The notes under the pieces are model-generated. The model was not told the DNA's origin. It did not search any database and saw nothing but the letters and a program-made list of their open reading frames with translations. 18,228 nucleotides of DNA, taken from assembly GCF_030382115.1 (NCBI RefSeq), contig NZ_JAUDRJ010000003.1, positions 3,611,729 through 3,629,956 on the forward strand, read 5' to 3'. This DNA is from Nostoc sp. GT001. Its GTDB lineage: Bacteria > Cyanobacteriota > Cyanobacteriia > Cyanobacteriales > Nostocaceae. The translations under genes were made by a program, and so were the position numbers. Of this stretch, positions 7,980 to 14,590 are shown in pieces (positions within the stretch are counted from its first letter, which is position 1; every line of letters starts with the position of its first letter).

Positions 7980-8284
7980 AGAAGTATTTGTAATATCAAT
8001 GGTTGATAGAAATATTCTCTGATGCTGAATTGAATTTGCAAATAGCTCTAGAGAAATAATTAGTTCGTGAGTGCTTCTCTCTTCAGGAATAATTTATATT
8101 TTCTTGATAAAACTTAACTGGGTATTTTTGATTTTTGGCTGTTTATAGTATTTAGTAGTTGACTCAAATACGGATTTACTCTCTTGTAAAGATTGTCTAT
8201 AAAACTAATATTTTTTAAGCTACCGCATACAAATACATAAAAATATTAAACAAAACAATAGTTTTAATAATGTTCAAACACAGT
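7980..8284. other. AT-rich gene-free stretch upstream of the GH13 gene
   Basis: No credible ORF or RNA gene. It must hold the GH13 promoter on the minus strand. A TATAAA-like hexamer exists near 8090-8095 (minus), but no convincing -35 partner is seen. Confidence 0.4.
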
Positions 8285-8324
8285 ATATATTTGGTAAAAT
8301 TAGGATGTTTCTCACCAAATATAT
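8285..8324 (-). terminator. Hairpin just downstream of the DUF1823-like gene
   Basis: ATATATTTGGT (8285-8295) and ACCAAATATAT (8314-8324) form a perfect 11-bp AT-rich stem beginning 10 bp after the stop codon at 8334. The position suits a transcript end, but no strong T-run follows and the stem is weak. Confidence 0.45.
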
Positions 8325-8333
8325 GCTACAAAA

Positions 8334-8717
8334 TTAATCTTTTTTGCGATTAGCTTGTTGTAGATAACTTAATAACCAATTTGCCGCTGTCGCCCTGCGA
8401 GTTTGCCGAGGTCCAAATTCCCCAATTTTGTAACCTTTGAAACCCAACTTTTCTTTTAGCATTTGTTTATTTTCAGCAGGAATGGAACGAGTCAGCTTGA
8501 CAGTTGCGGGGCGAGATTCAATGAAATCTGGTGGTTGTGGGTAATCATTATGCCATTCTGGTGCAACTTGGCTAACATCCCATTGTGCAATTGAGGAGTC
8601 ATAGCGATAGCCTAAATAATGCCATAGCAACTGGTTGACTGTGGCATCATCAAGTTTATCATCAAGAATCGCCCAAATTGTTTCTGTATTAAGTGGTGGC
8701 AGGTTAGACATAAACAA
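8334..8717 (-). CDS. DUF1823-like conserved cyanobacterial protein
   Basis: A 127-residue soluble protein (125 if the second Met, at codon 3, is used). I recognise the pattern of a small conserved family, DUF1823, found in cyanobacteria and plastid-bearing plants: LNTETIWAILDDKLDDATVN, WHYLGYRYD, PPDFIESRPATVKLTRSIP, and the basic end GFKGYKIGEFGPRQTRRATA. There are no signal peptide, membrane segment or catalytic motifs that I can name. The C-terminal third is rich in Lys/Arg, which might suit nucleic-acid or acidic-partner binding, but this is speculation. It is read in the same direction as the GH13 gene but 354 bp apart with a hairpin between, so it is probably a separate transcript. The family name is from memory; the function is unknown. 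Confidence 0.85.
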   Translation of the reverse strand: MFMSNLPPLNTETIWAILDDKLDDATVNQLLWHYLGYRYDSSIAQWDVSQVAPEWHNDYPQPPDFIESRPATVKLTRSIPAENKQMLKEKLGFKGYKIGEFGPRQTRRATAANWLLSYLQQANRKKD

Positions 8718-8899
8718 TTCAAAATTCCAAGTGGAATAACTAACTACTGATCAAATTACAGCAGTTTTCAGGTATTTAGACTAGGACTTCAATGAAGAGT
8801 AGGGTAGTTCAATTACTTGAAAAGTTCGGGAAATATACAAAAACTAGTAGGTATTAAGAAAGACTGGGATTAATTTGGCGAGTTGGAGTTAAAAACAGA

Positions 8900-8913
8900 T
8901 TGTGTATACACAA
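8900..8913. promoter_or_regulatory. 14-bp perfect palindrome upstream of acylphosphatase, candidate operator
   Basis: TTGTGTATACACAA is a perfect dyad 38 bp before the acylphosphatase start codon, between two divergently read genes. The size and position fit a dimeric regulator site, but it matches no regulator motif that I can name with confidence (not LexA; not the GTA-N8-TAC of NtcA). Confidence 0.35.
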
Positions 8914-8919
8914 ACTAGG

Positions 8920-8952
8920 TAGACTGGAAATCGTAAAGATTAGACCAGTCTA
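8920..8952 (+). promoter_or_regulatory. Inverted repeat abutting the acylphosphatase start codon
   Basis: TAGACTGG (8920-8927) pairs with CCAGTCTA (8945-8952); the last base is the A of the ATG. The loop is 17 nt. If it forms in the mRNA it would hide the ribosome-binding region, which has no clear Shine-Dalgarno. It may be a translational control element or chance. Confidence 0.3.
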
Positions 8953-9254
8953 TGCAGAATTCTACACCACTGCCAAAGATTATCCGCGCCCATGTATTCA
9001 TTTCTGGCCGAGTCCAAGGAATAGGTTATCGCTATTCCACTGTTGATACAGCTAGGCAATTGGGATTAACTGGTTGGGTGCGGAATCTCCCCGATAGTCG
9101 AGTAGAGGCAGTTTTTGAAGGGGCGCGAGGGGTTGTAGATGACATGGTTCGCTGGTGCCACTCTGGTCCGCCTGCTGCTGTGGTTAAAGATGTTGTGGTT
9201 GAATATGAGGAACCGGAAGGGTTACGGGGATTTGAAGTTAAGCGGGTTGAGTAG
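8952..9254 (+). CDS. acyP: Acylphosphatase
   Basis: Hydrolyses acyl-phosphates (carboxyl-phosphate mixed anhydrides) to carboxylate and phosphate; a small cytosolic alpha/beta ferredoxin-like-fold enzyme. The 100-aa protein has the signature HVFISGRVQGIGYRYST (14-30) with the phosphate-binding loop and catalytic Arg27, and the second block GWVRNLPDSRVEAVFEG (41-57) with catalytic Asn45. Length is normal (about 90-100 aa). The ATG at 8952 is the only start that retains the N-terminal strand; the context lacks a strong Shine-Dalgarno and sits against an inverted repeat. The next gene begins about 190 bp downstream on the same strand; a shared transcript is possible but not shown. Confidence 0.93.
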   Translation: MQNSTPLPKIIRAHVFISGRVQGIGYRYSTVDTARQLGLTGWVRNLPDSRVEAVFEGARGVVDDMVRWCHSGPPAAVVKDVVVEYEEPEGLRGFEVKRVE

Positions 9255-9446
9255 GGAGTTAACAAAAGCATAGGAAAGAGAAACTATCCCTTGTACCCTA
9301 TAAACTATGCTGAAGTAACCTGTATACTTGTGGGTTTTTCCTGTTCATCCTTTGAAGCAGTTTACCGCCTGTGAAAAATTTTGATTACAATGCAGATGTC
9401 AACTAGGCGGCGTGCTGTCTATCCACGTAAATCCAGAAGATACTCA

Positions 9447-10493
9447 ATGAGTAATCAATTAAAAGACTACAATCCCAGCGGTGTAGGTGAAATAAATGGC
9501 AACCTCTTAGGTTTGCCCTGCGATTATGAGTCTGCAAACTTGATTGTCTTTGGTGTACCGTGGGAAGTAACTGTTTCCTATGGTGCTGGCACTGCTAATG
9601 GGCCACAGCGAATTCTAGATGCTTCGACTCAATTAGATTTGTTCGATTTTGATCACCCTGATGGCTGGAAGCAGGGAATTTTTATGGAAGAAATTCCCCA
9701 AGATATTTTAGAGAAGAACACATACTACCGCGCCTTGGCAGCAAAAATTATCGAACGATTAGCCCAAGGTAAACAACTCTCCGATACACCAGATTTAACA
9801 TCTGTGCTGACAGAAATTAATCAGGCTGGTCAACAGGTTAATCAATGGCTGTTTGAAAATTGTCAGGCAGCATTTAATAATGGCAAACGAGTTGCAGTCA
9901 TTGGTGGAGATCACAGTTCGCCTTTAGGTTATTTCCAAGCATTAGCAGCTAAATACCCAAACTATGGCATTTTGCATATTGATGCCCACGCAGATTTACG
10001 CGATGCTTATGAGGGATTTGAGTTTTCCCATGCGTCGATTATGTTTAATGCGATGAAAATACCGCAAATTTCTAAGTTAGTGCAGGTAGGTTTGCGTGAT
10101 ATTAGTCATGATGAAGTGCAAATGATTGACCAATCCGATAGTCGCATTATTGCTTATTACGACCCAGCTATTAAGCAAAAGCTTTACTCTGGCACAACTT
10201 GGATTGATTTATGCCGAGAAATTATTAGTCATTTACCTGAATATGTTTATATTAGCTTTGATGTAGATGGTTTAGATCCAAAACTCTGTCCGAGTACAGG
10301 TACTCCTGTTCCAGGTGGGTTGGAATTAGAGCAAACTTTTTGTCTTTTCCGAGAATTAGTCAATAGTGGAAGAAAAATTATTGGCTTTGATATCTGCGAA
10401 GTCGGTGATGCAGAGTGGGATGGTAATGTTGGAGCGCGGGTAGTTTACAAGTTGGCAAATTTGATGGATTTATCAAACAGAATTCAGGAGTAA
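9447..10493 (+). CDS. Ureohydrolase (arginase/agmatinase superfamily), candidate guanidine hydrolase
   Basis: A binuclear-metal hydrolase that releases urea from a guanidino compound. From ATG 9447 (348 aa, preceded by AGAAGA) the metal ligands are all visible: His156 in GGDHS, Asp179/His181/Asp183 in HIDAHADLR, and Asp272/Asp274 in SFDVDGLDP. The N-terminus has the block NPSGVGEINGNLLGLP followed by VPWEVTVSYGAGTANGP, and the C-terminus has AEWDGNVGAR with Trp324. As far as I recall, this pattern marks the branch of 'agmatinase family' proteins that includes Synechocystis Sll1077, shown to be a nickel-dependent guanidine hydrolase, and not the SpeB agmatinases. The frame is open upstream (TTG 9381, ATGs 9390 and 9396), which would add a basic 17-22-residue leader; I prefer 9447 because homology-like sequence starts there. 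No hypA/hypB nickel-loading genes and no guanidine riboswitch are evident in this window. Confidence 0.88.
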   Translation: MSNQLKDYNPSGVGEINGNLLGLPCDYESANLIVFGVPWEVTVSYGAGTANGPQRILDASTQLDLFDFDHPDGWKQGIFMEEIPQDILEKNTYYRALAAKIIERLAQGKQLSDTPDLTSVLTEINQAGQQVNQWLFENCQAAFNNGKRVAVIGGDHSSPLGYFQALAAKYPNYGILHIDAHADLRDAYEGFEFSHASIMFNAMKIPQISKLVQVGLRDISHDEVQMIDQSDSRIIAYYDPAIKQKLYSGTTWIDLCREIISHLPEYVYISFDVDGLDPKLCPSTGTPVPGGLELEQTFCLFRELVNSGRKIIGFDICEVGDAEWDGNVGARVVYKLANLMDLSNRIQE

Positions 10494-10532
10494 GGTGGTC
10501 GCCGAGCGCAGTCGAGGTGAGTCAGAATGGGC

Positions 10533-10704
10533 TAAACCTTAGCTATCCGCTAACAGAATTAATTCTGTACGGCTGGCGGATGAATAAGAGGGTTTAAAAT
10601 CCCCACTAAATCATTCGCGTAACGTCTATGAAAGACAATATTTAGTGGTTTTCAATCAGTGGCGGGTCTGTAGCAAGATCCCGCAGGGTATCCACCACTG
10701 ATTG
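10533..10704. repeat. Run of three consecutive hairpins after the ureohydrolase gene
   Basis: Hairpin 1: TAAACC (10533-10538) with GGTTTA (10591-10596), then ATCCGC (10545-10550) with GCGGAT (10576-10581), enclosing the 16-bp perfect palindrome ACAGAATTAATTCTGT (10553-10568). Hairpin 2: CCACTAAAT (10603-10611) with ATTTAGTGG (10640-10648). Hairpin 3: CAATCAGTGG (10653-10662) with CCACTGATTG (10695-10704), whose loop carries GTAGCAAGATCCCGC. This last segment recurs inverted at 12156-12198. It may be a structured RNA 3' end or a cluster of dispersed hairpin repeats. Confidence 0.5.
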
Positions 10705-10709
10705 TTCTG

Positions 10710-10804
10710 ATACCAATTCTCTATGAAGATGCACAGAATAACACACTTGAAGCTCCATGCTGGACAAGGTAATTATTCTATGCAGGCTCACATAGATTTG
10801 GTAT
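10710..10804. mobile_element. MITE-like inverted-repeat unit, about 95 bp
   Basis: The ends ATACCAA (10710-10716) and TTGGTAT (10798-10804) are complementary, and inside them GCACAGAATAA (10731-10741) pairs with TTATTCTATGC (10773-10783) with one mismatch. The whole unit can fold into one long interrupted hairpin and has no coding capacity. It resembles small dispersed palindromic elements of Nostoc genomes. I see no clear target duplication. Confidence 0.4.
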
Positions 10805-10869
10805 GACTCCTGAATTCTTCTTCAACCAGAATTTCTATAAGGAACAAACAATCAGTACATCAGCGTCTT

Positions 10870-10933
10870 GTCTCTATATCTGTTTCAGAATATAGAGACT
10901 AAACTAATTCCAGATAGTGAAGTTCTGGAATTA
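10870..10933 (+). promoter_or_regulatory. Two adjacent 10-bp-stem hairpins upstream of the 381-aa secreted protein gene
   Basis: GTCTCTATAT (10870-10879) with ATATAGAGAC (10890-10899), then TAATTCCAGA (10905-10914) with TCTGGAATTA (10924-10933). Both stems are perfect and lie 54-117 bp before the start codon. They could be a leader RNA structure, a terminator for upstream transcription or a transposon relic. Confidence 0.4.
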
Positions 10934-10986
10934 TATACTTTATTGTCTATTAGTAGCTGAATAGTATTTATTCGTTCTATTTTACT

Positions 10987-12132
10987 ATGAAAATCATGCG
11001 AAAAAACTACTTTAACACCAATCAAGGGCGAATTTTCACTGCTTTGATTTTGACGGGAATTTTATCTGTTGCTAGCGGTTTAATACTTGTCAAAGGTGCG
11101 ACGGGCGCTTCTGCGAACTTCTCTCTAGAAACAAGCAATGAAGTTCTCAAAGACAATATTAAACCAAACCGCTTGCCACGTCCAGTAGCTAATGCAGTAC
11201 TGCGAGACTTAGCGCGCAGACAGGGAATTTTTACTAGACAACTGCAAATTATTGACTACAATCAACAGACTTGGCGTAATGGTTGCTTGGAACTACCTCA
11301 AGCTGATGAATTCTGTACCCAAGCCTTAGTTCGTGGTTGGCGGGTTGTGGTATCTAATGGCAGAGAAAAGTGGGTTTATCATACCAATAATAATGGGCGA
11401 TCGCTACGTTTAGCTTCGGCAAATACTCCCTCAGAAAATCTGCCAGATAAATTACCTGCATCTGTAAAAAATGCTGTTCTACAAGCCGCATCCAGACGGT
11501 TGCAACAGCCAATTTCTCAGTTAACTATTATTGAGGCTCAACAGCAAACTTGGAGAGATAGCTGCTTAGAATTAGCTAATCCTGATGAATTCTGTACCCA
11601 AGCTTTGGTATCAGGCTGGCGGGTGGTTGTCGGTGGAGTTGGCCAAACCTTGGTTTATCATACTAATCAAACAGGTTCCACACTCAGGCTAAATCAAAAG
11701 GCTAACGAAAATACATTGAGCCCTGTGCAAATTCCAGCTAGTGAGTTACCACCACCGTTAGATCGAGATATAGTATTTCGCCAAATCTCCAGTGGGGGTT
11801 TTGCTGGCAGAACCTATGAGACTGTTTTACTCAAAGATGGGCGACTGATTCGCGTGCGGATTGGTGATGCTAATGATTCGGAACGTAGTGTTCGCCGTGT
11901 TTCTGTGCAACAGGTGCAACAATTTGTGCGATCGCTAAAACGTTCTCAGTTTAGTCAATTTCGGAATTTGAGTTACCCAGCCCCCAGTGGTGCTGCTGAC
12001 TATATCACCTATACGCTCACCAGCCAAGAAGGTACGGTTCAGTACAATGATATTTCTCAAAATAACCTGCCAAAGAATTTACAGACAGCAGTCAAAGCCT
12101 GGAATCAAATTGTAGCCAGCGCACAATCATAA
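10987..12132 (+). CDS. Secreted or membrane-anchored protein with a duplicated two-cysteine domain, function unknown
   Basis: I do not recognise a named family. The N-terminus has a basic start and a hydrophobic segment (about 16-38: IFTALILTGILSVASGLILV) ending at an ATGASA-like site, so it is exported or anchored. Two tandem copies of an about 80-residue module follow (63-142 and 156-235). Each has LP-x-(P/A)V-x-NAVL at the front and the core QTWR-x2-CLEL-x4-DEFCTQALV-x-GWRVVV, then VYHTN and LRL. The paired cysteines (100/110 and 193/203) are ten residues apart in both copies and could form disulfides. A different C-terminal domain (about 258-378) has TYETVLLKDGRLIRVRIGD and a helical end. 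The gene is monocistronic, with hairpins before it and a strong 13-bp hairpin 24 bp after the stop. A periplasmic role is likely. Confidence 0.85.
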   Translation: MKIMRKNYFNTNQGRIFTALILTGILSVASGLILVKGATGASANFSLETSNEVLKDNIKPNRLPRPVANAVLRDLARRQGIFTRQLQIIDYNQQTWRNGCLELPQADEFCTQALVRGWRVVVSNGREKWVYHTNNNGRSLRLASANTPSENLPDKLPASVKNAVLQAASRRLQQPISQLTIIEAQQQTWRDSCLELANPDEFCTQALVSGWRVVVGGVGQTLVYHTNQTGSTLRLNQKANENTLSPVQIPASELPPPLDRDIVFRQISSGGFAGRTYETVLLKDGRLIRVRIGDANDSERSVRRVSVQQVQQFVRSLKRSQFSQFRNLSYPAPSGAADYITYTLTSQEGTVQYNDISQNNLPKNLQTAVKAWNQIVASAQS

Positions 12133-12155
12133 ACCTTATTGATGGAATTGAAGAA

Positions 12156-12198
12156 TAAGAGAGTGGCGGGATCTTGCTACGGACTCGCCACTCTCTTA
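12156..12198 (+). terminator. Strong 13-bp hairpin after the 381-aa protein gene; dispersed repeat
   Basis: TAAGAGAGTGGCG (12156-12168) and CGCCACTCTCTTA (12186-12198) pair perfectly over a 17-nt loop, starting 24 bp after the stop codon. No T-run follows. The loop and inner arms (GTAGCAAGATCCCGC on the minus strand) match, in inverted orientation, hairpin 3 near 10658-10684, so this is a mobile or dispersed repeat that may also stop transcription. Confidence 0.55.
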
Positions 12199-12442
12199 CA
12201 AAGTGACGGGTTTCAAATTTCGTAGTGGCGATCGCACTATCTTGAAAAATGAACTTTCAAGATAGCGAAATTAATCAAAGGTGTTTACGGCAATTAATAT
12301 TAAATTGTAATCTTAACCTAATTCGCCGTTTTGTAAAACACCACATAGGATTAAAATTAAAGATAAAGGCAACTATTAAATATAAACTGCTCAAAAATCA
12401 ATATTATATTCAATTGTCAATCCTCCGAAAGAAGTATATTAA

Positions 12443-12588
12443 ACTTTCCCCCTTAAATTTGAACGCTTGGAACTGGATAATAATTTCTGCATCATAGATA
12501 CATCCGAGCAAGTACAACGGTTTGTAGAACGCCGCAAGCCAAGAAAACGAATCTGCTATCAAGTGCTTTAATCTCAGACAGAAATTAC
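12443..12588 (+). pseudogene. Probable eroded N-terminal remnant of the downstream cyclase gene
   Basis: One frame (12443-12568, stop TAA 12569-12571) reads FERLELDNNFCIIDTSEQVQ and then RFVERRKP, which looks like genuine protein. The cyclase frame, open from 12484 but without a start codon, reads NLLSSALISDRNY directly into Met1 of the cyclase. From memory, related cyanobacterial sensor proteins carry an N-terminal module of this kind (IDTS..VQRF) joined through a LLLSAL...NYI linker to the first PAS domain. The simplest reading is a deletion plus frameshift that removed most of the module. Upstream, 12199-12442 shows no clear coding relic; the 82-codon frame at 12249-12497 has no protein-like features. 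Confidence 0.45.
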
Positions 12589-14496
12589 ATGGAACAAGTA
12601 ATTACTTCAATGGCAGATGCTTTGTTAGTAACCAGTAATTCAGGAAAAATCAAAAAAGTCAATCGTGCTGCTCAACAATTATTTGGTTTTCGGGAAGAAG
12701 AATTAATTAATCAGCCGATATCACTGATAATTGATGATAATCAAATATTAACAAAAGCTATTTCTCAACATTCTTATTTGAAGCGAAGTTCACAGAATTT
12801 ACAAGTAGTTTGTCGAACAAAAACTAGAGAAAAGCTGTTGATTGCTTTTTCTTGCTCAGTGATTGCAAAAAAAACAGAAGGACTAGAAGATATTGTCTAC
12901 ATTGGTCGGGATATTACTGCTTGGCAACGCCGGGAACAGCGTACAAGTGCCCAGTATGCTATTACCCGTATCTTATCAGAATCACAGAGCGTAAGGCAGG
13001 TAATTCCACAAATTTTGCAGTCTATTTGTCAAAACTTGGGATGGGATTTAGGCGAACTTTGGACACCAAGTCAATATATTGGTACTTCACTACAAGGAGA
13101 TAGTCTCAATGCAGTACTAAGGTGTGTAGAAATTTGGTCAAGTCGATTAATTTCTGCGCGAGAGTTTAAGGCAATCACCTGGCAAGCTACCTATACACCC
13201 GGTGTTGGCTTACCTGGTAAAATTTGGATCAGACGTTTGCCTTTGTGGATTAAAGATATCACAGTAGATGGAGATAATAGGCGATCGCAACCTGCTGCTG
13301 AGGCTGGATTGCACGCAGCTTTTGGCTTCCCCATTTTAGACGATAGTGAAATCTTAGGAGTGATGGTTTTCTTTAGCCGGGACGTACAACCAAAAGATAA
13401 AGACCTATTACAAATGATGGGTTCTATTGGTAGCCAAATCTCTCAGTTTATCAAACGCAAACAAGCAGAAAATGCTCTTGTAGAAAGTGAAGAACGATAT
13501 CGAGATTTATTTGAAAATGCTAATGACTTGATTCAATGCGTCAATCCATCTGGTCGTTTTTTGTATGTCAATCGTGCATGGCGAGAAACTTTGGGATATA
13601 GTGAAGCTGAAATCGCAAATATGAGTGTTTTCGATATTATACATCCAGAGTTTAAGCAACACTGTTTGCAAAGGTTTTATCGTGTTTTATCAGGAGAAAA
13701 GCTTGGGCAAGTAACAGCCACATTCGTTACTAAAGACGGTCAAACAATCTTTCTAGAAGGTAATATTAATTGTAAATTTGTCGAAGGTCATCCAACTGCG
13801 ATTCGCGGCATTTTTCGCAATGTCACCCAACGACTAGCAGCAGAAGAAGCGTTGCGCCATCAGCAGGAAGAAACCGAACGTTTATTGCTGAATATTTTGC
13901 CAGCCGCAATTTCTAAAGAACTGAAAGAACAACCAGCTAGTATTGCCGAAGACTTTGCTGATGTCACAGTTTTATTTGCAGATATCGTTGGCTTGAGCGA
14001 AATTGCTACTTCTATAAGTGCAATTCAACTACTGAACCTACTCAACTCAATTTTCTCAGCTTTCGATCGCCTCACCGAACGATATAGTTTAGAGAGAATC
14101 AAGAACATTAACGATGCTTATATGGTGGTAGGCGGCTTACCTACACGTCGCCAAGATCATGCTCAAGCGATCGCTCTGATGGCACTGGATATGCAAACTG
14201 CGATCGCTCTATTTAATACTGAGAAGAACCAAAATTTCAGCATCCGTATCGGCATCCATAGTGGTTCGATAATGGGGGGAGTCATCGAGCTGAATAAGTT
14301 TACTTATGAACTCTATAAAGACACAGTAAACATCGCTCGCTCTATGGAATCCCAAGATGTTGCTGGTAAAATCCAAGTTACAGAAAATACTTATAAGTGT
14401 TTGTGTGATGAATTTGTATTTGAAAAACGAGGCGAAATTGAAGTTAAAGACAAAGGGAAGATAACAACTTATTTGTTGATTGGAAAGAAGGAATGA
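12589..14496 (+). CDS. PAS-GAF-PAS class III adenylate cyclase-like protein with altered catalytic site
   Basis: A cytosolic sensor protein of 635 aa. Domains: PAS (about 1-115, starting right at Met1), GAF (about 125-288), PAS/PAC (about 300-418), short coiled coil (416-445), class III cyclase (about 455-632). The cyclase keeps both metal aspartates (Asp465 in VLFADIVG; Asp509 in NINDAYMVVGGLP), the adenine-type Lys505 and Asn581. Several normally fixed residues differ. The G before the second Asp is Asn508. The purine-contacting Asp of Y-D-x-W-G is Glu574 in YELYKDTVN. The catalytic arginine of N-x-A-S-R-M is shifted: the sequence is NIARSMES, so Ser585 occupies the arginine position and Arg584 precedes it. 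If active it would be expected to make cAMP, but activity is doubtful. The start has no clear Shine-Dalgarno and follows an eroded coding remnant, so this may be a truncated gene in decay. Confidence 0.88.
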   Translation: MEQVITSMADALLVTSNSGKIKKVNRAAQQLFGFREEELINQPISLIIDDNQILTKAISQHSYLKRSSQNLQVVCRTKTREKLLIAFSCSVIAKKTEGLEDIVYIGRDITAWQRREQRTSAQYAITRILSESQSVRQVIPQILQSICQNLGWDLGELWTPSQYIGTSLQGDSLNAVLRCVEIWSSRLISAREFKAITWQATYTPGVGLPGKIWIRRLPLWIKDITVDGDNRRSQPAAEAGLHAAFGFPILDDSEILGVMVFFSRDVQPKDKDLLQMMGSIGSQISQFIKRKQAENALVESEERYRDLFENANDLIQCVNPSGRFLYVNRAWRETLGYSEAEIANMSVFDIIHPEFKQHCLQRFYRVLSGEKLGQVTATFVTKDGQTIFLEGNINCKFVEGHPTAIRGIFRNVTQRLAAEEALRHQQEETERLLLNILPAAISKELKEQPASIAEDFADVTVLFADIVGLSEIATSISAIQLLNLLNSIFSAFDRLTERYSLERIKNINDAYMVVGGLPTRRQDHAQAIALMALDMQTAIALFNTEKNQNFSIRIGIHSGSIMGGVIELNKFTYELYKDTVNIARSMESQDVAGKIQVTENTYKCLCDEFVFEKRGEIEVKDKGKITTYLLIGKKE

Positions 14497-14513
14497 GGGT
14501 ATGGGTAAAGAGG

Positions 14514-14584
14514 AGGCAGGAGGCAGAAGTTCTTTAATTTTGAATTTTGAATTTTGAATTTTGAATTGATTTCTCCTCCTGCCT
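14514..14584. terminator. Inverted repeat between convergent genes, possible bidirectional terminator
   Basis: AGGCAGGAGG (14514-14523) pairs perfectly with CCTCCTGCCT (14575-14584), lying between the cyclase stop (14496, plus) and the stop of the deoxyhypusine-synthase-like gene (14591, minus). The loop is filled by an AATTTTG heptamer array. Flanks are not T-rich in the classic way, so termination is an inference from position. Confidence 0.45.
14536..14568. repeat. Heptamer short tandem repeat (AATTTTG), 4 copies plus partial
   Basis: Four perfect AATTTTG units (14536-14563) and a partial fifth. It is the same type of heptanucleotide repeat as at 5031 and 17045, with a different sequence. 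Confidence 0.85.
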
Positions 14585-14590
14585 ATTCCC

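Noticed and set aside
9313..9328. NtcA-like site GTA...TAC upstream of the ureohydrolase
   Set aside because: The spacing is 7, not 8, bases and no suitably placed -10 is evident. A similar N7 arrangement before acylphosphatase was rejected for the same reason.
9255..9446. Guanidine riboswitch upstream of the ureohydrolase
   Set aside because: I could not find ykkC-type conserved segments or paired ACGR loops in this stretch; a covariance-model search would be decisive.
12249..12497. 82-codon plus-strand frame before the cyclase gene
   Set aside because: Composition is dominated by Ile/Lys/Leu/Asn from AT-rich DNA, there is no ribosome site, and a different frame in its last part looks more like coding sequence.
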